Below, piece after piece: positions 1-6,386 of a stretch of DNA of 34,667 nt. Made by a program: the position numbers and the translations under genes. The stretch comes from an uncultured Prevotella sp. (GTDB lineage: Bacteria; Bacteroidota; Bacteroidia; Bacteroidales; Bacteroidaceae): the NCBI GenBank assembly GCA_934196725.1, contig CAKPWR010000028.1, forward strand, positions 1-34,667. Reading direction: 5' to 3'. The notes beneath the pieces were generated by a model that saw only the letters and a program-made list of their open reading frames with translations, made no database searches and was not told where the DNA came from. Within the stretch, counting starts at the first letter, position 1. The number at the start of each line of letters is the position of its first letter.

Positions 1-1043
1 TGGATGCCCTTGCCTTCTACTATCTTCTCAAGACGGGAGAGGAAGCGGTTGCTGCGCTCTTCGAGGAGTTCGTAAACGCCCGGTTCGCCCAACAGCTTCA
101 AGGTTTCATAGCCTGCTGCCATTGCTACCGGGTTGCCGCTCAGGGTGCCTGCCTGATAAACCGGGCCTTCTGGAGCCAGAACACTCATGATATCGGCTCT
201 ACCTCCGAAGGCTGCGGCAGGGAATCCGCCACCTACTATCTTTCCTACGGTGGTCATATCAGGAGTGATGCCGAATCGCTTCTGGGCACCGCCATAAGAG
301 AGACGGAAACCGGTGATGACTTCATCGAAGATCAGGATGGCACCATGCTCCTGGGTTACCTTGCGGGTTGCCTCGATAAACTCTCGGGTTGGAGGAACCA
401 CACCCATGTTGCAGGCTACCGGTTCGATGATGAGCGCTGCCACCTTGTCGCCATTCTCGGCGAAATACTTCTCCAAAGCCTCGGTATCATTGTAGGGCAG
501 TACCACGGTATATTGGGTGAAACCGGCTGGTACTCCGGCAGATGATGCATTGTTGAGCTTGGCTACGGCAGATCCGGCACTTACCAGAAGATGGTCGGCA
601 TGACCATGATAGCAGCCCTCGAACTTAACGAGGATGTCGCGACCGGTGAAGCCACGAGCCACACGGATGGCTGACATGGTAGCCTCGGTTCCGCTGTTGA
701 CGAAGCGAAGGCGCTCCATCGACGGGAAGGATTCTCTTACCTTCTCGGCAAGGGTGGTTTCGGCGAGGGTAGGGATGCCGAAGCTGCTTCCGTGGAAGAT
801 GGCATCGGATGCTGCCTTGCTCACCTTGTCGTTGTTATGACCTAAAATGAAGACGCCCCATGACATGCAGAAATCGATAAACTTGTTGTCATCAATATCG
901 TAGATGTATGGACCCTTGGCGTCACGGACGAAGAGCGGGGTGGTTCCTACGCTCTTCAGGGCTCTTACTGGCGAGTTAACTCCACCAGGAATTATCTGTT
1001 TTGCCTGCTCGAAAGCGGCGGCTGAGTTTTTTCTTTCTTTCAT
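1..1043 (-). CDS. hemL: Glutamate-1-semialdehyde 2,1-aminomutase (HemL), 3' end cut by window edge
   Basis: This PLP enzyme converts glutamate-1-semialdehyde to 5-aminolevulinate, the second step of the C5 tetrapyrrole pathway, in the cytosol. Reading leftward from the ATG at 1043, 347 codons are visible. The protein starts MKERKNSAAAFEQAKQIIPG, then shows the family's GGVNSPVRA segment, RFVNSGTEATMSAIR (cofactor phosphate region), FEGCYHGHAD, IFDEVITGFR (PLP-binding Asp) and TTVGKIVGGG, which carries the Schiff-base lysine. The C-terminal roughly 80 residues lie off the left edge. It is the last visible gene of the leftward siroheme run, behind hemB. A 229-nt gap containing a pure purine mRNA stretch separates the two. 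The family call is firm. Confidence 0.96.
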   Translation of the reverse strand, partial: MKERKNSAAAFEQAKQIIPGGVNSPVRALKSVGTTPLFVRDAKGPYIYDIDDNKFIDFCMSWGVFILGHNNDKVSKAASDAIFHGSSFGIPTLAETTLAEKVRESFPSMERLRFVNSGTEATMSAIRVARGFTGRDILVKFEGCYHGHADHLLVSAGSAVAKLNNASSAGVPAGFTQYTVVLPYNDTEALEKYFAENGDKVAALIIEPVACNMGVVPPTREFIEATRKVTQEHGAILIFDEVITGFRLSYGGAQKRFGITPDMTTVGKIVGGGFPAAAFGGRADIMSVLAPEGPVYQAGTLSGNPVAMAAGYETLKLLGEPGVYELLEERSNRFLSRLEKIVEGKGI

Positions 1044-1127
1044 GTTCTTGGTTCTTTTTTAGGAGGGGGACCAGGAGGGGGGACCAGCGATGGAATCGCT
1101 GGGAACGGGGGCGAGAGGGGGACTTGG

Positions 1128-1274
1128 TTCTTCTTCTTTCTTCCTTTTTCCTTCTTCCTCTTTTTCCTTTCTTCCTCTTTTTCCTTTCTTCCTTTTTTTC
1201 TTCTTTCTTTCCTCTTCCTCTTTTCCTTCCTTTTCCTCTTTTTCCCTTCTTTTCCTCTTTTCCTCTTTTCTTTT
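1128..1274. repeat. 147-nt uninterrupted pyrimidine tract (purine-only in the hemB-hemL mRNA)
   Basis: From 1128 to 1274 the plus strand contains only C and T, mostly in TTCC, CTTTTTCC and TTTCTTCC units. The tract runs from the last base of the hemB stop region toward hemL. In the leftward transcript it is an A/G-only stretch with many GAGGAA-like sequences that resemble Shine-Dalgarno sites. Open reading frames predicted across it encode only Phe/Ser/Leu-rich low-complexity peptides and are not genes. Such tracts can form triplex (H-DNA). Any biological role here is inference. Confidence 0.9.
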
Positions 1275-2268
1275 ATCCTATTTTAAGGTTCCAATCTGCT
1301 GCCTTTTCGATGAGCTCCTTGGCATAATAGGTGATGATGTACTGGGCGCCGGCACGCTTGATGGCGATGAGGCTCTCGAATGCTACACGGCTCTCATCGA
1401 GATAACCGAGCTTGGCGGCTGCCTTTAGCATTGAGTATTCGCCGCTTACCTGATAGGCTACCATCGGGATGTTAGGGAACTTCTCTACACCGCGGGCTAT
1501 CATGTCGAGATATGGCATCGCTGGCTTCACCATCGTCCAGTCGGCTCCTTCCTCTATATCGGCTGCAATCTCATCGAGACCCTGGTCGTGGGTGCGGAAG
1601 TCCATCTGGTAGCTCTTTCTATCTCCGAAACTTGGGGCTGAATCGGCTGCATCTCGGAATGGGCCATAGAAGGCTGAGGCGTATTTCGCAGAATATGCCA
1701 ATACCTTGCACTGCTTGTCGAGTCCACCTTCGCGAAGACGGTTCTTGATGGCTTCCACCTGTCCGTCCATCATGGCAGATGGTGCCACGAAGTCGGCGCC
1801 TGCCTTGGCATGAACGTAGGCTTCTTCGGCGAGCAATGGGAGGGTGGAGTCGTTATCCACATCGTGGTGATGCAGGAGTCCGCAATGACCATGGCTGGTG
1901 TATTCGCAGAGGCAGACGTCGGTGAAGACGATGATATCCTTGCCAAACTCTGCCTTGATGGCTTTCACGGCACGGGCGATGAGGGCATCGTCGGCATAGG
2001 CTGCGCTGCCTCGCTCATCCTTCTGCTCATCAGGAATCACTCCGAAGAGGAGCACCTTGTTGATGCCGAGGTTCTTGATCTCCTCGATGTCCTTCAGAAG
2101 GGTATCGATGCTGAAGCGATAGATGCCTGGCATGGTGGAAATCTCTTCCTTCTGGTTCTCGCCCTCTACTACGAAGTAAGGGTAAATGAAGTCTGCGGCA
2201 CTCAATGATACGTCGGCATACTTATCGCGAGTAGCCTGGTCTTTACGTAATTCTCTAAATCTTTTCAT
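1273..2268 (-). CDS. hemB: Porphobilinogen synthase (delta-aminolevulinate dehydratase, HemB)
   Basis: HemB condenses two 5-aminolevulinate molecules to porphobilinogen. The 331-aa protein has the usual length. It shows the metal-binding cysteine motif DVCLCEYTSHGHCG (Zn-type, with three Cys), the Schiff-base lysines in KVLAYSAKYASAFYGPFRDA and WTMVKPAMPYLD, and the C-terminal ESLIAIKRAGAQYIITYYA. The gene sits 82 nt downstream of the hemC-cobA-hemD fusion and upstream of hemL, on the same strand. The N-terminus MKRFRELRKDQATRDKYADV is shorter than in some HemB proteins but gives a natural start. Its stop codon abuts a long pyrimidine tract. Confidence 0.97.
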   Translation of the reverse strand: MKRFRELRKDQATRDKYADVSLSAADFIYPYFVVEGENQKEEISTMPGIYRFSIDTLLKDIEEIKNLGINKVLLFGVIPDEQKDERGSAAYADDALIARAVKAIKAEFGKDIIVFTDVCLCEYTSHGHCGLLHHHDVDNDSTLPLLAEEAYVHAKAGADFVAPSAMMDGQVEAIKNRLREGGLDKQCKVLAYSAKYASAFYGPFRDAADSAPSFGDRKSYQMDFRTHDQGLDEIAADIEEGADWTMVKPAMPYLDMIARGVEKFPNIPMVAYQVSGEYSMLKAAAKLGYLDESRVAFESLIAIKRAGAQYIITYYAKELIEKAADWNLKIG

Positions 2269-2304
2269 ATCTATGTCGGGTTTTATTTAATGTTGAATGT
2301 TGAA

Positions 2305-2329
2305 TGTTGAATTAGGCTTGCGCCCTTCT
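2305..2329. repeat. Dispersed intergenic repeat, copy 1 (core GAATTAGGCTTGCGCCC)
   Basis: This 25-nt stretch in the hemD-hemB gap is identical to 13892-13916, upstream of the small mmdE-like gene. Both copies are preceded by TGTTGA-type tandem repeats. It looks like a family of short dispersed intergenic repeats. No function can be assigned. Confidence 0.7.
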
Positions 2330-2336
2330 AACACTT

Positions 2337-2368
2337 GAATTCTTCACTTTTTACTCTTCGTTCTTCAC
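2337..2368 (-). repeat. GTGAAGAACGAAGAGT repeat, diverged copy forming the C-terminus of the HemD part
   Basis: This is a variant of the 32-nt repeat found intact at 8215-8246, 19440-19471 and 24544-24575. Here it overlaps the end of the hemC-cobA-hemD gene: the final residues KVKNEE and the stop codon are read from the repeat. This suggests that the repeat replaced or extended the original 3' end. Confidence 0.65.
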
Positions 2369-4618
2369 TTTCATCACTTCTTCCAGATGTTTCTGGGTGA
2401 TAGGACCACGGGTGATGAACTCGGTGTTCTCAGGCAACTTGCCATACAACTTGATGAAGTTGTCGATGGTAGAAGGCGATGTGAAGACAATGCGCTTGAA
2501 ATGGTTGAGATTCACACGGCGCGGATTCTTCGGGAGTTCATTGTTGTAAACAACGGCGCTTAGCACGTTGAAACCTAATTCCTGCAAAGCCAAAGGAATA
2601 TCTTCTGGTGATAGGGATGAATGAGGATAGAAAACTAATCTATTTTCATACCGATATACGAAGTCTGCTAACTCGTGATCATAATTATCTAAATCCATCT
2701 TTTCAAACAATTCATAAGAATGCTCGTATTGTGGTCTTGCAGCATCAAGTCTTTCTTTCTCTTTTTTGAACCATTCTATCACCCCATAGCGATTGTCTTG
2801 CTCTACCTGTATAACATCTTTGACGCCAGCCTTATGTAAAGCCTCTGTTGTAGTGTCACCAATGGAGATAAACACATGCTCTTCTTGCTCTTTGAATATC
2901 AAATCGTAGTAGTCAAGTGTTGCTTGAACGCCATATTGGCTTGTAAAGATATAATATAAAGCTTGACTTTCATCCCACTCACAATACTCGGTAAAACTTT
3001 TTCCATCGTAATGCTCACAATAATTATCTTCGAGGATTTTCGTAAAATAACTTGGGTGATAACTAATCTCTATCAGCGGCGTATAGGTGTAATCTGCCTT
3101 GCGCTTCTCTATGGCAGGAAGAGTACCAGTATAGAGGGTTGGCTTGATATCCGATGCCTGATGATGCTTCAATCCTGCCACGTAGCCGATGAGGGCGATC
3201 AATGGAGTAGGGAGATTCTGCATCTCTCCGTTCCTCAGATTCCAGAGGGTGGTCTCGAAGGTCTGTTCGTCTGGACGGCTCACGTTGTAGGTGAGGAGCA
3301 CAGGGGTATTGAATGCCCAGCCTTCCTTGTCGATGAGCTGGGTAGCGATGGTCTGCAGCTGTTTGGCACCCATATAATATACCAGGGTTTCTGCATCGGG
3401 AATTACGGGTTGCGGAGTATGACCGCTGACCAGGGCTACGCTTGATGAGAAGTCACGATGGGTGAGACTGATTTTCTGGGATGCGGCAAGGGCTGAGGCT
3501 GTGGTGATGCCAGGGATGACATTCACTTTTATCAGATTACTCTCCAGGTACTCGATTTCCTCGCTGCCGTGGGCGAAGATCATCGGGTCGCCACCTTTCA
3601 GACGAACCACGTTCTTGCCCTCTCGTGCTGCTTCGAGGAGGAGACGGTTGATTTCTGCCTGCTCCTTGTGATGATAGCCGGCACGCTTGCCCACGTAGAT
3701 CTTCTCGGCTTTCTTATCTGCCAGATAGGAATCGTCGATGAGGTCATCGTAGAAGATGATGTCGGCGGCATCGATGGCTTTTGCTGCCTTGATGGTAAGG
3801 AGGTCTGGGTCACCGGGACCGAAGCCTACGAGGGATACGGAGCCTTGCTTATCGAGAATGCTTTTGGATGCAAATGCCTGTTTCAAGGCTTGGCTGCTGA
3901 TGGCTTGGCTGCTGAGAGCTTGCTTGCCGTCGGATTGCAAATCCGCCGGAACCTTCGTTCCCCCTGTGCTTCTTGCTGCAATGGTTTCTTTCGCAATGTT
4001 TTCTTTCGTAGCGCTTTCTTTCAAAGCGGTGATAGCGAGGAAGCCCTGAAGAGGGTGGGTTGGGAAAGGGAGCACTTCGGCGATTTCATCCTCCATGCCG
4101 AGGCGCTTCAGGGCACAGGTGGCAACGATGGCAGCATCGTATTTGCCATCTTTCACCTGCTGAACCCTTTCTTCAATGCAGCCACGTATGCCTTTGATGC
4201 TCAGGTCGGGACGTAATTCGTTTAAACCTTTCTTGCGGAGTGGACTGCTGGTTCCGATGATACTGCCGGCAGGGAGTTCTGCCAGTTTCTTGTGGTCTCT
4301 GCTTACGAGCGAATCGGTGGTGTCGAAAGCAGGGAAGAGGGCGATGACCTCGATGTCCTCAGGCAGAGGATAGGGCAGGTCTTTCGCCGAATGGATGGCG
4401 ATGTCGGCATCTCCTTGGCGGATGGCATCGTCAAGTTCTCTCGTAAAGATATCAGCAGGTGCTTCACCGTTCAGGAGTGAAATCTGCTGGTTCTTGTCGC
4501 CGTAAGATTCCAGGTATTTGATCTCGTAGGCGAGTTCCGGGAAGTTCTTGAAAACCTCCTCTACTTGCAGTCGGGAGAGACGACTGCCTCTTGCAATGAC
4601 TCTAATCTTTTTATTCAT
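2351..4618 (-). CDS. HemC-CobA(SUMT)-HemD fusion: porphobilinogen deaminase-like / uroporphyrinogen-III C-methyltransferase / uroporphyrinogen-III synthase
   Basis: This 755-aa protein combines three successive steps from porphobilinogen to precorrin-2. Residues 1-200 match HemC domains 1 and 2: ARGSRLSRLQ, HSAKDLP with the catalytic Asp at about 80, GTSSPLRKK, and KYDAAIVATCALKRLG. HemC domain 3, which carries the GGCxVP cysteine that binds the dipyrromethane cofactor, is not seen. Residues 201-258 are a low-complexity linker holding a palindromic repeat read in frame. Residues 260-483 are SUMT: VSLVGFGPGDPDLLT, VVRLKGGDPMIFAHG, VIPGITTASALAA, ISLTHRDFSSSVALVSGH. Residues 505-755 resemble HemD, including IVFTSPSTIDNF and RGPITQKHL. 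Fusions of cobA with hemD are known; loss of the cofactor domain is odd. The gene lies 258 nt downstream of hemA. Confidence 0.9.
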   Translation of the reverse strand: MNKKIRVIARGSRLSRLQVEEVFKNFPELAYEIKYLESYGDKNQQISLLNGEAPADIFTRELDDAIRQGDADIAIHSAKDLPYPLPEDIEVIALFPAFDTTDSLVSRDHKKLAELPAGSIIGTSSPLRKKGLNELRPDLSIKGIRGCIEERVQQVKDGKYDAAIVATCALKRLGMEDEIAEVLPFPTHPLQGFLAITALKESATKENIAKETIAARSTGGTKVPADLQSDGKQALSSQAISSQALKQAFASKSILDKQGSVSLVGFGPGDPDLLTIKAAKAIDAADIIFYDDLIDDSYLADKKAEKIYVGKRAGYHHKEQAEINRLLLEAAREGKNVVRLKGGDPMIFAHGSEEIEYLESNLIKVNVIPGITTASALAASQKISLTHRDFSSSVALVSGHTPQPVIPDAETLVYYMGAKQLQTIATQLIDKEGWAFNTPVLLTYNVSRPDEQTFETTLWNLRNGEMQNLPTPLIALIGYVAGLKHHQASDIKPTLYTGTLPAIEKRKADYTYTPLIEISYHPSYFTKILEDNYCEHYDGKSFTEYCEWDESQALYYIFTSQYGVQATLDYYDLIFKEQEEHVFISIGDTTTEALHKAGVKDVIQVEQDNRYGVIEWFKKEKERLDAARPQYEHSYELFEKMDLDNYDHELADFVYRYENRLVFYPHSSLSPEDIPLALQELGFNVLSAVVYNNELPKNPRRVNLNHFKRIVFTSPSTIDNFIKLYGKLPENTEFITRGPITQKHLEEVMKVKNEE
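3921..3966. repeat. Palindromic repeat copy 1, in frame in the HemC-CobA linker
   Basis: The core is an imperfect palindrome with 10-nt arms CCGTCGGATT and AATCCGCCGG around the spacer GCA. The flanks (TGCTTG on the left, AACCTTCG with CCCCCTG on the right) are shared with the copy at 7147-7192. Read on the minus strand it encodes GGTKVPADLQSDGKQA, residues about 219-234 of the fusion protein. Confidence 0.85.
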
Positions 4619-4686
4619 CTTTAAAAATGTCGGTTAAATAATCAATGAATAACTAAAACTTTTACTGATTTTTTGGAAGTAATCTC

Positions 4687-4868
4687 CACACGCCTGAAAG
4701 GATAAAAGCCTTTATATTCGCAATATGTTTTAAAGCTTTTGCCCTTACAGGGCGCATTGCTATTGCGATAATTTAACCCAGGGCGTTGCCCTGGGCTAGG
4801 AGCTTCTGCCCTTTCAGGGCGTGCTGGTCCCGTCTTGCTTTTCAGGGCGTGTTGGTCCCGTCTTGCTT
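4687..4868. repeat. GGGC-rich palindromic intergenic element, copy 1 (hemA-hemC gap)
   Basis: The gap between hemA and the hemC fusion is filled with nested GC-rich palindromes: GCTTTTGCCCTTACAGGGCG, CCCAGGGCGTTGCCCTGGG followed by CTAGGAGCTTCTGCCC, and TTTCAGGGCGTG, plus a tandem GTGYTGGTCCCGTCTTGCTT unit. The same modules recur at 33007-33206 as a large inverted repeat. It is a dispersed non-coding repeat. It could form strong mRNA hairpins between hemA and hemC. Confidence 0.8.
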
Positions 4869-4876
4869 TCTAACTA

Positions 4877-5935
4877 TCAGACGCTATATACTATATTCAC
4901 TTCCAAAAATTTCTTTCTCCTTTCCAAAGCCTCCTGCATCTCCTGAATCTCTTCTTCGATGATGGCTTCGGCTTTTTCTACTTCGGCTCCTCTCACTTCG
5001 ATGTTCTCACGCACCTTCTTCTCCACGTCTCTGATGTTGTAGAGCTGTACGTGGGGGAGTTCGCTGAGGCGGGAATCGATGTCGCGGGGGAAGGCGAGGT
5101 CGATGGCGAGCAGGCGCTTCTGCTCGGGGATGTCTTCCTTGTGGATGATGAGATGAGGGGCTGAGGTGGCACTGATGAGGATATCCGTCTGTGCCAGGAA
5201 CTCCTGCTTCTCATCCAGCGTATATACCTTGATGCCGAGCGGATCGGCAAGGTAATGTGCCTTGATCTGACTGCGGTTGGCGAGGAACACCATCTTGGCT
5301 CCCTTGTTCTGGAGGAACTTCAGGATGTCGCTGGTCAATTTGTTGACGCCGATAATCGTGATTCTTGCATCCCTTAAGTCAAGATTCCCGAAAGAATCAA
5401 TGCCACTGATCTTTTCTTTCTGAGATTTCTTATTGATTGTTTCCTCAATAATCTCCAGGGCTGCGAGGCTATGGGATACGGCACCGTGCGAAATCTCGGT
5501 CTCGTTTCTAACCCGCTTGCCTACCTGCAATGCGCTTTGGAAAAGGCGATGGAGTTCGGCGGTCAATGGGCGCTGCGCCTTGGCGGTGTAATATGCCTCC
5601 TTTACCTGTCCCTGAACGGCTCTTTCGCCAACTATGGCTGATTCCAAGCCTGCTACTACACGGAAGAGATGGCGCGCCACCTCATCGGGTACTTCGCCCT
5701 CGCCGTAGTATATCTCGCAGCGGTTGCACGTTTTCAGGAAGATATAAGGAACTTCCTCGTCGGGCTGGTTGCTGTTGATATGAACCTCATGAGGGGCTCT
5801 GTTTGTCTTGTTGATATGACTTCCTTGTATTTCCAAGAGTGTATCTTGTAGAAAATCATCGAAGACTCTTTCCTGCTCCTTGATGTCGGTTCCTTCAGCG
5901 AACTGGCTTTGGTCAATCGATTTGTAATGTATCAT
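4877..5935 (-). CDS. hemA: Glutamyl-tRNA reductase (HemA), short form
   Basis: HemA reduces glutamyl-tRNA(Glu) to glutamate-1-semialdehyde, the first committed step to tetrapyrroles. The 352-aa protein carries the nucleophilic cysteine motif KTCNRCEIYYGEGE, then VVAGLESAIVGERAVQGQVK and VGKRVRNETEISHGAVSHS, followed by a Rossmann-type region ARITIIGVNKLTSDIL and LISATSAPHLII. It is shorter than the usual 420 or so residues. It ends soon after the helical VEKKVRENIEVRGAEVEKAE segment, so the C-terminal dimerisation domain is reduced or missing. The nucleotide-binding loop GVNKLT departs from the usual GxGxMG. Its start overlaps the end of the precorrin-2 dehydrogenase gene by 23 nt, implying translational coupling. 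Confidence 0.93.
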   Translation of the reverse strand: MIHYKSIDQSQFAEGTDIKEQERVFDDFLQDTLLEIQGSHINKTNRAPHEVHINSNQPDEEVPYIFLKTCNRCEIYYGEGEVPDEVARHLFRVVAGLESAIVGERAVQGQVKEAYYTAKAQRPLTAELHRLFQSALQVGKRVRNETEISHGAVSHSLAALEIIEETINKKSQKEKISGIDSFGNLDLRDARITIIGVNKLTSDILKFLQNKGAKMVFLANRSQIKAHYLADPLGIKVYTLDEKQEFLAQTDILISATSAPHLIIHKEDIPEQKRLLAIDLAFPRDIDSRLSELPHVQLYNIRDVEKKVRENIEVRGAEVEKAEAIIEEEIQEMQEALERRKKFLEVNIVYSV

Positions 5936-6368
5936 TTTCTATCAACTCTTTTATTCTGTTTCTTACTCGGATGCTTCGTTTCACATCCCTCGAATCGCTT
6001 CCCACGGCAATGGTGAGGTTGTCGTTGCGATAGATGGCTGGCGAGATGAAGTCGCATTGTGCCGGATCATCGCAGACGCTGGTCAGGATATGCCGCTCGG
6101 CAGCGAGCTGTTTAATCTGATGGTTCAACTCATGGTCGCCCGTACAGACGAAGAGGAGTTGCACGCCATCCAGGTCGCTAGGCTCGAAAGCCTTCTCTTT
6201 TGTTTGGAAGGGTAGTGCCTTGAGCTCATCTGTAATCTCTGGTGCCACCACCGTAGCTTGGTCGGTGAAGCGGGCGAGAATCTGAGCCTTGTGGGTCGCT
6301 ACCTTCCCTCCGCCAACGATAAGTATGTTGGCGGAGACGATTTTAATCGTTATGGGAAGATAGTCCAT
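5913..6368 (-). CDS. Precorrin-2 dehydrogenase / sirohydrochlorin ferrochelatase-type protein (Met8p/CysG N-terminal family)
   Basis: This 151-aa protein matches the NAD-binding domain of siroheme synthase, which oxidises precorrin-2 to sirohydrochlorin and in bifunctional members inserts iron. It has the Rossmann motif ANILIVGGGKVATHKAQILARF and the active-site segment VCDDPAQCDFISPAI, whose Asp is the usual catalytic acid. It also has LTIAVGSDSRDVKRSIRVRNRI, where substrate binding normally lies. The family's short C-terminal helical domain is largely absent. It lies 18 nt downstream of the sulfite reductase that needs siroheme and overlaps hemA by 23 nt. Confidence 0.92.
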   Translation of the reverse strand: MDYLPITIKIVSANILIVGGGKVATHKAQILARFTDQATVVAPEITDELKALPFQTKEKAFEPSDLDGVQLLFVCTGDHELNHQIKQLAAERHILTSVCDDPAQCDFISPAIYRNDNLTIAVGSDSRDVKRSIRVRNRIKELIENDTLQID

Positions 6369-6386
6369 TTAGACATAGATTGAATT

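Noticed and set aside
1001..1428. Two plus-strand frames rich in Phe, Ser and Leu across the pyrimidine tract
   Set aside because: They are translations of a CT-only tract and antisense to hemL/hemB. No family features and no promoter.
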